64,000 bases of DNA from Cupriavidus phytohabitans (GTDB taxonomy: Bacteria > Pseudomonadota > Gammaproteobacteria > Burkholderiales > Burkholderiaceae), in the NCBI RefSeq assembly GCF_000426345.1, contig NZ_AUFE01000020.1, positions 41,112-105,111 of the forward strand. The letters run 5' to 3'. The notes below the pieces were generated by a model, which did no database searches, was not told the DNA's origin, and saw only the letters and a program-made list of their open reading frames with translations. Of the stretch, positions 8,922 to 17,061 are shown piece after piece; within the stretch, counting starts at the first letter, position 1; every line of letters begins with the position of its first letter. A program made the position numbers and the translations under genes.

Positions 8922-10106
8922 ATGACGATCCTTGCCCCCACGCACTTCGCGGCGATTGCCGCCGCCGGTCTCCTGTGCACGCCAGCCACGTACGCCGCCG
9001 ACAAGGTCGACCAGCGCCAGCTCGAGCGCGCTGTCAACGAGGCGATCGCGCCGATGATGAAGGCGCACAACGTGCCGGGCATGGCCATCGCGGTGACGGC
9101 CGGCGGCAGGCAGTATTTCTTCAACTATGGCGTGACAGCGAAGCGGGGCGGCAAGCCAGTCACCGAGTCCACGCTGTTCGAGATCGGCTCGGTCAGCAAG
9201 ACCTTCACCGCGACGCTGGCGGGCTATGCGCAGGCGCGCGGCGCCATGTCGCTGTCGGACCCCGCTGGTAAATTCCTGCCGGCGCTTGCCGGCAGCGCCT
9301 TGGGCACGACCAGCCTCCTGGACCTTGGCACCTATGCGGCCGGCGGCCTGCCGTTGCAGTTTCCCGAGACGGTCAACAGTCCGCAGGCAATGACCGACTA
9401 CTTCAAGGCCTGGCGACCCGCCTACGCGGCCGGTACCCACCGGCGCTACTCGAACCCCAGTATCGGCCTGTTCGGCTACCTCGCCGCGCGCAGCCTGGGC
9501 GAGCCGTTCGACGACCTGATGGAGAAGACCATCTTCCCGTCGTTTGGCCTGAAGCGCACTTATATCCGGGTGCCGAAGCCGCTGATGGTGGACTACGCGT
9601 CGGGTTACACCAAGGACGACAAGCCGACCCGCGTGACGCCGGGGGTGCTGGATTCCGAGGCCTATGGCGTGAAGACGACGTCTGCCGACATGATCCGCTT
9701 CGTCGAGGCCAACATGTCGCCGAGCGGGCTCGATGACAGGCTGCAGCGCGCCATCGCCACCACGCGTACCGGCTACTTCAAGATCGGCGGCATGGTGCAG
9801 GGGCTGGGATGGGAGATGTATGCCTATCCGACGCCGGTCAGCGCCATCCTGGCGGGCAGCTCGCCGCGGATGGTGTTCGAGGCCAACAAGGTCGACCGGC
9901 TGGAGCCGCCGCAGGCGCCGGGCGCCAATGTGCTGGTCAACAAGACCGGGTCGACCAACGGGTTTGGTGCATACGTCGTGTTCGTGCCCGCAAAGCGCAT
10001 CGGGCTGGTGATGCTCGGCAACAAGAACATGCCGGTGCCGGCGCGGGTGGAAGCGGCGTATCACATCCTGACGGTGCTGGACGGCGACCTGGCGGCAAAG
10101 CGCTAG
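8922..10106 (+). CDS. ampC: Class C (AmpC-type) serine beta-lactamase
   Basis: Periplasmic serine beta-lactamase, 394 residues including a signal peptide (about 1-26, ending ATYAADK). All three active-site motifs are present: S90-V-S-K93 (nucleophilic serine and general-base lysine), the Y-S-N element in RRYSNPSIGLFGY, and KTG in VLVNKTGSTNGFGAYV. The spacing and the N-terminal region VPGMAIAVTAGG match class C enzymes. The ATG at 8922 was chosen because it opens directly on the signal peptide; the frame also stays open 93 bases upstream. No ampR-like LysR gene is adjacent (the upstream neighbour is the IclR gene), so it is probably expressed constitutively at low level or regulated from elsewhere. 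A penicillin-binding esterase is the main alternative; the KTG and YSN motifs favour a beta-lactamase. Confidence 0.9.
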   Translation: MTILAPTHFAAIAAAGLLCTPATYAADKVDQRQLERAVNEAIAPMMKAHNVPGMAIAVTAGGRQYFFNYGVTAKRGGKPVTESTLFEIGSVSKTFTATLAGYAQARGAMSLSDPAGKFLPALAGSALGTTSLLDLGTYAAGGLPLQFPETVNSPQAMTDYFKAWRPAYAAGTHRRYSNPSIGLFGYLAARSLGEPFDDLMEKTIFPSFGLKRTYIRVPKPLMVDYASGYTKDDKPTRVTPGVLDSEAYGVKTTSADMIRFVEANMSPSGLDDRLQRAIATTRTGYFKIGGMVQGLGWEMYAYPTPVSAILAGSSPRMVFEANKVDRLEPPQAPGANVLVNKTGSTNGFGAYVVFVPAKRIGLVMLGNKNMPVPARVEAAYHILTVLDGDLAAKR

Positions 10107-10130
10107 GACCGACGCGCCAGTCGCTGCCCG

Positions 10131-10156
10131 AAGAAAGAAAGCGGCCCGAAGGCCGC
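10131..10156 (-). terminator. Rho-independent terminator of the acyl-CoA dehydrogenase gene
   Basis: On the minus strand GCGGCC-TTCG-GGCCGC (10156-10141) forms a 6-bp GC stem with a stable TTCG tetraloop and is followed at once by TTTCTTTCTT (10140-10131). It lies 44 bases past the dehydrogenase stop. It may also slow read-through from the convergent ampC gene. Confidence 0.75.
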
Positions 10157-10180
10157 CCTGTCTGCCGCGCGCTGAAGCGC

Positions 10181-10214
10181 CGTCAGAACTGCTCCGCCGT
10201 CAGAACTGCTCCGC
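10181..10214. repeat. 17-bp tandem duplication across the dehydrogenase stop codon
   Basis: CGTCAGAACTGCTCCGC occurs twice head to tail (10181-10197 and 10198-10214) and a third partial copy (CGTCAG) follows. On the minus strand the inner copy encodes the last residues LTAEQF and the stop. Because 17 is not a multiple of three, the outer copy repeats the same peptide ending in another frame. Confidence 0.9.
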
Positions 10215-11984
10215 CGTCAGCGCATTGACCGGCGCCGCACCGCCGACCACGGCATCGCGCAGCGCGGTTGCCTGCGACAGGATGTGCTGTGCGAAGAAAT
10301 GCGCGGTGGCGATCTTGGCGTCGTGGAAGTTCGGATCCTCGGCACGTTTCGCATCCGCGGCCAGCATCGCGCGGCCCAGCTGCCAGCCCGAGAATACGAT
10401 GCCGCACAGCTTCAGGTACGGCACGCTGCCGGCGAACACGGCATTCGGATCCGACTTGGTATTGGCCACCACGAACTCAACCACCGCTTCCAGCGCCGCG
10501 CGGCCATTGGCCAGTTGCGCCTGGACCGCGGTGAAGGCAGCGCCGCCATGCTTGCCCAGCGCGGCCTCGGTCTCGGCGATCTGCGCGCAGATCGCGCGCG
10601 CCACCGCGCCGCCGTCGCGCACGGTCTTGCGGCCGACCAGGTCGTTGGCCTGGATGGCCGTGGTGCCTTCGTAGATCGGCAGGATGCGGGCGTCGCGGTA
10701 GTGCTGCGCCGCGCCGGTTTCCTCGATAAAGCCCATGCCGCCATGCACCTGCACGCCCAGGCTGGCGACGTCGATCGACAGCTCGGTGCTCCAGCCCTTG
10801 ACCACCGGCACCAGGAATTCATAGAACGCCTGGCTTTGCTTGCGCACGGCTTCGTCCGGATGCTGGTGCGCGGTGTCGCTAGCGGCGGCCGCCACGTAGG
10901 CGACGGCGCGTGCGCCTTCGGTCAGTGCGCGCATCGTCATCAGCATGCGCTTGACGTCAGGGTGGTGGATGATGGTGACCGCTTCGCGCGCCGAGCCGTC
11001 GACCGGGCGGCTTTGCACGCGCTCGCGCGCATACGCCACGGCCTGCTGGTAGGCACGCTCGGACACCGCGACGCCCTGCATGCCGACTGCAAAGCGCGCG
11101 GAGTTCATCATGATGAACATGTACTCCAGGCCGCGGTTCTCTTCGCCCACCAGCGTGCCGATGGCGCCGCCGTGGTCGCCGAACTGCAGCACCGCGGTCG
11201 GGCTGGCCTTGATGCCCAGCTTGTGTTCGATCGACACGCAGTGCACGTCGTTGCGCTCGCCCAGGCTGCCGTCGGCGTTGACCAGGTACTTGGGCACGAT
11301 GAACAGCGAGATCCCCTTGACGCCTTCGGGCGCGTCGGGCGTGCGGGCCAGCACCAGATGGACGATGTTCTTCGCCATGTCGTGCTCGCCGTAGGTGATG
11401 AAGATCTTGGTGCCGAAGACCTTGTAGGTACCGTCGCCCTGCGGCTCGGCGCGGGTGCGCACCGCGGCCAGGTCCGAACCGGCCTGCGGCTCGGTCAGGT
11501 TCATGGTGCCGGTCCACTCGCCGCTGATCAGCTTGGGCAGGAAGGTGGCCTTCTGCTCGTCGGAGCCGGCGGTCAACAGGGCCTCGATGGCGCCGTCGGT
11601 CAGCAGCGGGCACAGCGCGAACGACAGGTTGGCGCTGTTCAGCATTTCGATGCAGGCGGTCGCAATCAGCTTGGGCAGGCCCTGGCCGCCGAAATCCTGC
11701 GGATGCAGCACGCCCTGCCAGCCGCCTTCGCCGAACTGGCGGAAGGCGTCCTTGAAGCCGGGGGTGGTGGTCACCACGCCGTCCTTCCAGCTGCTGGGAT
11801 CCAGGTCGCCGGTGCGGTTGAGCGGCGTCAGCACCTGTTCGTTGAACTTGGCGGCTTCGTCGAGCACGGCCCCGGCCGTTTCCGGCGTGGCTTCCTCGAA
11901 GCCGGGCAGGCGGCTGACAGCGTCAAGACCTGCGAGCTCGTTCATCACGAACAGCATGTCTTTGAGCGGGGCACGGTAGGTCAT
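10200..11984 (-). CDS. Acyl-CoA dehydrogenase (DmdC / FadE-like, 594 residues)
   Basis: FAD enzyme that oxidises an acyl-CoA to the 2-enoyl-CoA. The N-terminal extension MTYRAPLKDMLFVMNEL is typical of the roughly 600-residue subgroup that includes 3-methylmercaptopropionyl-CoA dehydrogenases. FAD-binding segments are visible at MNLTEPQAGSDLAAVRTRA and KIFITYGEHDM; the C-terminal helical domain has VHGGMGFIEETGAAQHYRDARILPIYEGTT-like sequence (seen as GGMGFIEETG then IYEGTTAIQANDL), and an extra C-terminal domain completes the length. The start at 11984 has AGGAGA eight bases upstream; the frame continues 156 bases further but without family sequence. It stands alone, so the chain specificity cannot be read from context. 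A 17-bp duplication overlaps its stop. Confidence 0.93.
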   Translation of the reverse strand: MTYRAPLKDMLFVMNELAGLDAVSRLPGFEEATPETAGAVLDEAAKFNEQVLTPLNRTGDLDPSSWKDGVVTTTPGFKDAFRQFGEGGWQGVLHPQDFGGQGLPKLIATACIEMLNSANLSFALCPLLTDGAIEALLTAGSDEQKATFLPKLISGEWTGTMNLTEPQAGSDLAAVRTRAEPQGDGTYKVFGTKIFITYGEHDMAKNIVHLVLARTPDAPEGVKGISLFIVPKYLVNADGSLGERNDVHCVSIEHKLGIKASPTAVLQFGDHGGAIGTLVGEENRGLEYMFIMMNSARFAVGMQGVAVSERAYQQAVAYARERVQSRPVDGSAREAVTIIHHPDVKRMLMTMRALTEGARAVAYVAAAASDTAHQHPDEAVRKQSQAFYEFLVPVVKGWSTELSIDVASLGVQVHGGMGFIEETGAAQHYRDARILPIYEGTTAIQANDLVGRKTVRDGGAVARAICAQIAETEAALGKHGGAAFTAVQAQLANGRAALEAVVEFVVANTKSDPNAVFAGSVPYLKLCGIVFSGWQLGRAMLAADAKRAEDPNFHDAKIATAHFFAQHILSQATALRDAVVGGAAPVNALTAEQF

Positions 11985-12203
11985 GGATGTCTCCTGTCTG
12001 TACGTCTGTACGCTTGTTCCTGGGTGGCGCGCAGGGCATGGCGCCTGGCCCGCAACCCGGGCCGATACGTCATCGTAACGCGGGAAGCACCGGGCGCGGC
12101 TATCCAAAGCTGCCCATTCATTGACGAAATCTGCCGCCATACATAAACCGGCGCGCGGCGATGCCCGCAGGTCGGCACCGGCCTGGCCTCGTGGCAGGAT
12201 TTG

Positions 12204-13211
12204 TCAGGGGTGTGCGGGCATGGTCCGGTAGGCCTTGGGCGTGCTGCCGGTCCAGTTGCGGAAGGCACGATGGAAGGCGGTGGGGTTGTCAAAGCCGATA
12301 TCGAAGGCGATCGCCGCGATCGCATCCGTGGTGCGCGTGAGCCGCTGGATGGCAATGTCCCGGCGCACCTCGTCCTTCACTGCCTGGAAGGTCGTGCCTT
12401 CAGCGGTCAGCCGGCGGCACAGCGTGCGGACCGAGAAGTGCAGGTCCTGCGCCACCGCTTCGATGGTCGGCGTCGCCGGCAGGCAGTCGGCCAGGTACTG
12501 GCGCACATGGTGGCACACCATCTGGTCGGCGAACGCGACGAAGATCCAGTCCTCGGGCGCGCGCGCCAGGAATTTCTGCAAATCGGCCTTGCGCCGGCGG
12601 ACCGGCATGTCCAGGTAGGACTCCTCGAACCTGAGCAGCGTCTGGCGGCCGCCGAACTGCACCGGGCCGGGAAACAGGTAAAGGGAGTCGCTGGCGCGCG
12701 GCGGCCGCGGAAAATCGAACTCCACCCTGGCCAGAGGGATGCGCATGCCGATCAGCCATGAGGCGACGCCGTGGACCAGCTTGAGCATCAGCTCGCTGCC
12801 CAGCGCGCTGACGCCGGGGCCGGCCGGGTCGGCACGCAGCACGACCTCGCCGAAACCATCGTCGCGTCCGGATTCGAGCCGGAAATCGTCCAGGATCAGG
12901 TGGAAGAACTGGCCAAAGCGGTGCAGCGCCACTTCCAGCCGCGGCGCATCCAGCAGGCTCAGGCACAGGAACTTGAGCGTGCCGTTGCGCAGCGGCCGGC
13001 TGAAGATGCCGGGCATCTCGTCGTCCAGTTCCATGGCCAGTTCGCGGTAGAGCGTGGAAAACTGTTCCTCGGTCACGCGCGCGGCCGGCGCCTGCAACAG
13101 GCCGCTCGGGATCCCCGCGCGCTCCGCCAGCCGCGCCATGGCGGCCGGGTCGGCACCGGACAGGAAGCCGTTGACCAGCGAAATGGGGACGGTGGCGGTG
13201 AACTGGGTCAA
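12204..13211 (-). CDS. AraC-family regulator with an arabinose-type sensing domain
   Basis: 335-residue regulator. The N-terminal domain (about 20-210: AERAGIPSGLL, LYRELAMELDDEMPG) matches the Arabinose_bd family seen in OruR/ArgR-type AraC proteins of proteobacteria. The C-terminal AraC domain (about 235-330) has a first helix-turn-helix IEAVAQDLHFSVRTLCRRL and a second AIAFDIGFDNPTAFHRAFR ending in TGSTPKAYR. It lies 219 bases upstream of the acyl-CoA dehydrogenase on the same strand and may control it, although such regulators often act on distant or divergent genes. No specific effector can be named. Confidence 0.9.
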   Translation of the reverse strand: MTQFTATVPISLVNGFLSGADPAAMARLAERAGIPSGLLQAPAARVTEEQFSTLYRELAMELDDEMPGIFSRPLRNGTLKFLCLSLLDAPRLEVALHRFGQFFHLILDDFRLESGRDDGFGEVVLRADPAGPGVSALGSELMLKLVHGVASWLIGMRIPLARVEFDFPRPPRASDSLYLFPGPVQFGGRQTLLRFEESYLDMPVRRRKADLQKFLARAPEDWIFVAFADQMVCHHVRQYLADCLPATPTIEAVAQDLHFSVRTLCRRLTAEGTTFQAVKDEVRRDIAIQRLTRTTDAIAAIAFDIGFDNPTAFHRAFRNWTGSTPKAYRTMPAHP

Positions 13212-13345
13212 TGTTGCGGGGCGGCTAATACGGAGTGGTGCGCAAGCGCGCCGGGACGATGCGTGGCGTATTTTGTCATAGCCCGGCGGGTGTTACCGGC
13301 GCTCCGGGGTTGCTATGGCACCCATGTTGAGCGTCGCGACCGCTG

Positions 13346-13867
13346 TCAGTCCTGCGCGGACCGTGCCGGTTCCTCCGCCGCGTGCGCGCCGGGGTCCGCG
13401 TCCATGTGGACGCTGGCCAGGCCGGCGTTGAGCTGGTTCAGGAAATGGACCAGCGAAACCTTGTCGTCAAAGCCGAAGCTCGCCAGCGCCTGGCGGTAGA
13501 ACTCATAGATCCTGGGTTGCAGGCTGTTCCAGAACTCGCGCCCCTTCGGCGTCAGCACGACCTTCTTGGCGCGGCGGTCCACGGTGTCGGCAACACGCTG
13601 GACATGCTTTTCCCGCTCCAGCCGCTTGAGCACGCCATCAAGGCTTTGCCGGCTCACCACCAGGTATTCGGTCAGTTCCGAGAACGACATGCCTTCCGGC
13701 ACCTGCGGCCGCGATAGCGCCCCCAGCACGGACCACTGCACGGTGGTGATGCCGAGCGACTTGCTGGTCTGCCGGTCCAGCGTATTGCCGGCCTGGAACA
13801 GCCGGAAAAACAGCCGGTTATGGACGGATGCGTCGGACGGGTCGTACGCGAATTCTGGTTTGGTCAT
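13346..13867 (-). CDS. MarR-family transcriptional regulator
   Basis: 173-residue regulator. A dimerisation helix region (residues 14-38) leads to the winged helix: SLGITTVQWSVLGALSR, then the recognition part VVSRQSLDGVLKRLEREK and the wing DTVDRRAKKVVLTPKG, which is the MarR signature DxRxxxLxLTxxG with small changes. The final helices (about 125-160) complete the dimer interface. A flexible acidic tail follows. It is divergent from the small gene group at 14160-14681, and the AT-rich gap between (13868-14100) holds the perfect palindrome GATCATGATC (14022-14031), which could be its operator. Ligand and target are unknown; phenolics are common for the family. Confidence 0.9.
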   Translation of the reverse strand: MTKPEFAYDPSDASVHNRLFFRLFQAGNTLDRQTSKSLGITTVQWSVLGALSRPQVPEGMSFSELTEYLVVSRQSLDGVLKRLEREKHVQRVADTVDRRAKKVVLTPKGREFWNSLQPRIYEFYRQALASFGFDDKVSLVHFLNQLNAGLASVHMDADPGAHAAEEPARSAQD

Positions 13868-14100
13868 GGTGTGGGATTGACACTGGCCGCCGTGAGCCTG
13901 CCATTAGTGTGCCTATTCTAAGGCGGCGCGGAGCACACACGCACAGGCGCGACGGGTGGGATGGTACCCTGCGAGCCGTTTGAATGTGTTCCATCGTGCT
14001 CTTTTGCTGCATTTGCGCAAAGATCATGATCATTATTTATAAGCAGTGGTAGTGAGAAAAAGCCTGCTAGCGGATGTGTTGGTAAATATAAGTAAGGATA

Positions 14101-14129
14101 TTGACGTATACGTAAGGCGTGCCTAGTAT
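14101..14129 (+). promoter_or_regulatory. Sigma-70-type promoter for the 14160-14681 transcript
   Basis: TTGACG (14101-14106, five of six matches) and TAGTAT (14124-14129, four of six) are 17 bases apart, in an AT-rich stretch. A transcript would start near 14136. The palindrome ACGTATACGT (14104-14113) overlaps the -35 end and may be an operator. The 292 bases from the MarR start to 14160 hold no gene; besides this promoter the GATCATGATC palindrome at 14022-14031 is the only other structure seen. Confidence 0.55.
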
Positions 14130-14159
14130 TCTTCGGATTCTTGCCATCAAGGTTCAGCC

Positions 14160-14255
14160 ATGACCATTACGTTCCACCATGCTGCCGATGTCGCCGTCCT
14201 GGCCGTCCTGGCCGTCCTGGCCGTCGAGCGCCCGGCGCGCTTCGTCGGCCGCTGA
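14160..14255 (+). CDS. Possible 31-residue leader peptide with AVL repeats
   Basis: The first open frame after the promoter at 14101-14129: 31 codons with AAGG seven bases before the ATG. The peptide begins MTITFHHAADV and continues with three AVL units and a fourth AV, then ERPARFVGR. The units come from a 9-bp DNA repeat. The stop lies 33 bases before the next gene. It resembles a short upstream or leader frame; it could also be non-coding repeat DNA. No family recognised. Confidence 0.3.
   Translation: MTITFHHAADVAVLAVLAVLAVERPARFVGR
14193..14219. repeat. 9-bp tandem repeat, three full copies
   Basis: GCCGTCCTG occurs at 14193-14201, 14202-14210 and 14211-14219, and GCCGTC begins a fourth copy. 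It encodes AVL in the leader frame. Repeats of this kind can change copy number without altering the frame. Confidence 0.85.
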
Positions 14256-14288
14256 GCGGCTGGTCTTCCGGCTCGCTGGGACGCAAAT

Positions 14289-14681
14289 ATGGAAGTGGCA
14301 CAAGCCGCGCGCCCCCTCCGGTCCACACAGCCGGAAATGGGCATCACCGACATGCTCCATCACATCCGCGCCGCGGCCCGGACCATCCAGGCCGAGGCGC
14401 GGCGCCAATGGCCCGGCGACGCCAATGCGGTGACACGCCGCCTCAGCCGCCTGCTGTCGCTGGCCATGCGCCAGCAATCCGCGCTGGACATTGCGGTGAT
14501 CCTGGGCAGTGCCGCCGAGCTTCGCTATTTCCCCGACGATGCGGCGCTGGAGCGGTGTACCCGCATGGTCGAGTCCCACGGCGGCAAGGCCATGCGTGCG
14601 GTCGTCTGGGCGGTCCGGCATCGCCGCGTGCGGGCCGGCGTAACCATTACCCGGCGCTTTATCGTCGACGCGGTCGACTGA
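14289..14681 (+). CDS. Small basic hypothetical protein
   Basis: Up to 130 residues, rich in arginine and alanine, probably helical (HIRAAARTIQAEARRQ, then VTRRLSRLLSLAMRQQ). There is no signal peptide and no membrane segment. No family recognised. It is supported as a gene by the promoter at 14101-14129, its position on that transcript and the strong hairpin 13 bases past its stop. The true start may be the second ATG at 14337 (MGITDMLHHI), because neither has a strong ribosome site. Function unknown. Confidence 0.45.
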   Translation: MEVAQAARPLRSTQPEMGITDMLHHIRAAARTIQAEARRQWPGDANAVTRRLSRLLSLAMRQQSALDIAVILGSAAELRYFPDDAALERCTRMVESHGGKAMRAVVWAVRHRRVRAGVTITRRFIVDAVD

Positions 14682-14693
14682 CCTCCAATGAAC

Positions 14694-14717
14694 AATGGCG
14701 GGCCAGGGCCCGCCATT
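14694..14717 (+). terminator. Hairpin terminator after the small gene at 14289-14681
   Basis: AATGGCGGGCC (14694-14704) and GGCCCGCCATT (14707-14717) are perfect 11-bp complements around a two-base loop, followed by a short T-containing stretch. It sits between convergent genes and could end transcription from both sides. Confidence 0.65.
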
Positions 14718-14725
14718 TCCTTATG

Positions 14726-14745
14726 GCGGCGCGCAGTCGCGCCGC
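14726..14745 (-). terminator. Second hairpin, likely 3' end of the MFS gene
   Basis: GCGGCGCG (14726-14733) and CGCGCCGC (14738-14745) form a perfect 8-bp stem with a CAGT loop, 18 bases past the stop of the minus-strand MFS gene. No clear T-run follows on the minus strand, so it may stabilise the 3' end rather than terminate on its own. Confidence 0.45.
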
Positions 14746-14762
14746 GCGCCTCCAGGACGCTG

Positions 14763-16142
14763 TCAGCTTCGCGCTTCAGCCACGCCCGGCACCATCGACG
14801 CCGGGGCCGCGCTTGCCGCTGCATCGGCGTGCAGCGCCGATGCCGACAGCCGATGGTTGATGCACGCGAGCGCCAGCGCACCCACGATCCCCGCCGCACC
14901 GATGACCAGGAAGTTCTGCGCCAGCGGCAACTGCAGCGAAACGATCAGCCCGATCAGCACCGGCGCCGCGATGGCACCAAGCCGTCCGATGCCCGAGGCC
15001 ATGCCAACGCCGGTCGAACGGATCGACACCGGATAAAACTGGCCGCTGTATGCATACGCGACGATCTGCGCGCCGGTAGTGCAAGCACCTACCGCGCCGA
15101 TCAGCAGGTAGAGCATCTCGGTCGAGGTCTTGAACGTCATCAGGTAAAGGAACGCGCCGCCGAGCAAGTACATCACCACCAGCACCCACTTGATATGGAA
15201 CCGGTCGGCCAGCCATCCGCCACCGATCGCACCTACCACAGCGCCCACGTTCAGCGCGATCACGAAGCTGAGCGCGGAGCCCAGGCTGTAGCCCGACATC
15301 GCCATCAGCTTGGTCAGCCAGGTGCTGAGCGCATAGACCATGAACAGGCCGGTAAAGAAGGCGATCCAGAACATGACCGTGCTGAAGCCACGGCCGTCCT
15401 GGAACAGGCGGGCCACCGGCGCGCCGGCTGCGCGGTCCTGCTGCGGCAAGCGGAAGGTGGCGCCGGCATCCAGGCGCAGGTGCGGGTCGATGCGTTGCGC
15501 GAGGGCGCGCAGGTCCTTTTCGTTCTGGCGCGACACCAGGAACGACAGCGACTCCGGCATCGTCTTCAGGATGAACGGGATCAGGATCACCGGCACGCCG
15601 GCCGCGAAGAACACGATCTGCCAGCCAAACCCGGCAATGAACTGCTTGCCGATCACCGCGGCCAGGATGCCGCCGATGGCATAGCCGGAGAACATCACCG
15701 TGGTCATGAAGCTGCGGATCTTGCGCGGCGAATATTCCGTCATCTGCGCCACGATGTTGGGCATCACGCCGCCGATGCCAAGACCGGCGATAAACCGCAT
15801 CACGCTGAACGTGACCGGATCGCTGGTCAGGCCCGCGGCCGCCGTGAACACGCTGAACAGGAATACGCACAGCGAGATGGTCCAGCGTCGTCCGATCTTG
15901 TCGGAGAGGGCGCCCAGGAAGATAGCGCCGAACATCATGCCGAACAGCGCCGAGCTCGCCATGAAGCCGGCGGTCGACGCCGTGACGCCCATCTCCTTCA
16001 TGATCGATGGCAGCGCGGCACCCGCTACGGCGATGTCATATCCGTCGATGATGATCACCAGCAGGCACCAGGCCAGGACACGCGCATGGAATCGGTTAAA
16101 GCGGGCGCCGTCGGCCAGCTTCTGTACATCAATGTGCTGCAT
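14763..16142 (-). CDS. MFS transporter of the aromatic acid:H+ symporter (AAHS) family
   Basis: Inner-membrane proton symporter, 459 residues, twelve predicted membrane segments. AAHS features: the N-terminal IIIDGYDIAVAGAALPSI with the conserved DGYD in segment 1, the 2-3 loop GALSDKIGRRW, and RFIAGLGIGGVMPN in segment 4. The long central loop (about residues 215-245) and the 8-9 loop GGGWLADRFHIKW are normal for the family. It follows uraD on the same strand after a 265-base gap and is part of the ureide locus controlled by the nearby LysR. It may import a purine-breakdown intermediate, although AAHS proteins usually carry benzoate-like acids. Confidence 0.9.
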   Translation of the reverse strand: MQHIDVQKLADGARFNRFHARVLAWCLLVIIIDGYDIAVAGAALPSIMKEMGVTASTAGFMASSALFGMMFGAIFLGALSDKIGRRWTISLCVFLFSVFTAAAGLTSDPVTFSVMRFIAGLGIGGVMPNIVAQMTEYSPRKIRSFMTTVMFSGYAIGGILAAVIGKQFIAGFGWQIVFFAAGVPVILIPFILKTMPESLSFLVSRQNEKDLRALAQRIDPHLRLDAGATFRLPQQDRAAGAPVARLFQDGRGFSTVMFWIAFFTGLFMVYALSTWLTKLMAMSGYSLGSALSFVIALNVGAVVGAIGGGWLADRFHIKWVLVVMYLLGGAFLYLMTFKTSTEMLYLLIGAVGACTTGAQIVAYAYSGQFYPVSIRSTGVGMASGIGRLGAIAAPVLIGLIVSLQLPLAQNFLVIGAAGIVGALALACINHRLSASALHADAAASAAPASMVPGVAEARS

Positions 16143-16189
16143 CTATGTCTCCTTCACCAATCTTCTTTTGAACGCTCAACCAGCGGCAA

Positions 16190-16207
16190 GGGCCCGCGAA
16201 CGGGCCC
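16190..16207. terminator. GC hairpin between uraD and the AAHS gene
   Basis: GGGCCCG (16190-16196) and CGGGCCC (16201-16207) pair around a CGAA loop. It lies between the uraD stop and the AAHS start on the same strand. No T-run follows, so it could be a weak uraD terminator or a leader structure of the AAHS transcript. The AT-rich DNA at 16255-16350 beside it probably holds the AAHS promoter. No other feature is visible in 16143-16407. Confidence 0.35.
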
Positions 16208-16407
16208 CTGGCCCGGGCTGGACGGGCTATGGTTGATGCGTGGTTATACGTCAAGATCATTACTTATATCGTGACGAAAACCTAGGGTATTTCCGGTGAA
16301 GAAGTGCTGAATCGGCGGTTATTTAGTCAATAAGTTGATTTATCAAGCAGTGTGCGCGCAGGCGCGATCGGTTCGGCCGCCTGGCCCTCCCGCACCTGTC
16401 GCCGCAT

Positions 16408-16932
16408 TCATGCCAGCGTATCGAGCCGTGCCTGCAGCCGCCCGCGCGTGATCGCGCCGATCTGAGCCAGCGCCTCATCCAGTTCCTGCTGCGTGCTGCG
16501 GTCGATACGGCGTTCCAGCGCGGCAAAGATGCCTTCCCGCGTGTAGTGCCGCACGCAGATAATGAAGGGAAAGCCGTGTCGTGCCAGGTAAGCGGCATTC
16601 ATGCGGTCGAGCGTGGCTTCCTGCTGCACTGACATCGTGTCCAGCCCCGCGCTCTTCTGCTCGGCATTGGAATCCGCCGTCATGGTGCCGGCGCGGATAT
16701 TGGCGGCCGACAGCATCGGGTGCAGGTTCAGGAAATCGCACTGGGCCTTCGCATCCAGCTTGCGGATGACATCCATCATCGCATCATGCAGCGCGCTGGA
16801 CGATGCAAAGGGCCGCCGCGCCCAGGCGCGCTCTGCCGCCAGCGGAAAATGCTCGAACACGCTGCCGAACGCGTGGGTAAAGCCGGACTGGTCCAGCGCG
16901 TTGACCGGCGCCAGATCGATGGACTGTGACAT
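16408..16932 (-). CDS. uraD: OHCU decarboxylase (2-oxo-4-hydroxy-4-carboxy-5-ureidoimidazoline decarboxylase)
   Basis: Cytosolic enzyme of uric acid breakdown: it decarboxylates OHCU, the product of HIU hydrolase, to (S)-allantoin. At 174 residues it has the usual length. Key motifs: FEHFPLAAERAW near the N-terminus, the catalytic histidine in NLHPML (His71-Pro72), a Glu/Gln region at NAEQKSAG, and GFPFIICVRHYTREGIFAAL, the most conserved segment of the family. It lies downstream of the LysR gene and upstream of an AAHS carrier on the minus strand, across from two HIU hydrolases on the plus strand. This makes a two-step HIU-to-allantoin pathway. No uricase or xanthine dehydrogenase is in the window. 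Confidence 0.93.
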   Translation of the reverse strand: MSQSIDLAPVNALDQSGFTHAFGSVFEHFPLAAERAWARRPFASSSALHDAMMDVIRKLDAKAQCDFLNLHPMLSAANIRAGTMTADSNAEQKSAGLDTMSVQQEATLDRMNAAYLARHGFPFIICVRHYTREGIFAALERRIDRSTQQELDEALAQIGAITRGRLQARLDTLA

Positions 16933-17061
16933 GGACTGCTCTCCCGTTGTGCCGGCCGCGCAGGCCAGGCATGGAAACCGAATACGGGCCGAGTATAGGA
17001 AGCAGGCATGGCCGCGGCGAGGGGCGCGGCCATATAAGACGCATAACAGAATCCGATACCG

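Noticed and set aside
8709..10064. 451-codon minus-strand open frame opposite ampC
   Set aside because: Antisense to a clear beta-lactamase with all motifs; product is His/Arg/Gly-rich with no family features, a normal side effect of high GC.
10284..12146. 620-codon plus-strand open frame opposite the acyl-CoA dehydrogenase
   Set aside because: Mirror frame of a well-supported gene; composition dominated by A, G, H, Q and R, and no ribosome site.
14193..14219. Possible CRISPR-like repeat
   Set aside because: Contiguous 9-bp tandem repeats with no spacers; no cas gene in the window. No CRISPR array seen anywhere.
14688..16274. 528-codon plus-strand frame opposite the AAHS carrier
   Set aside because: Antisense to a twelve-segment transporter; the product is hydrophilic low-complexity sequence without motifs.
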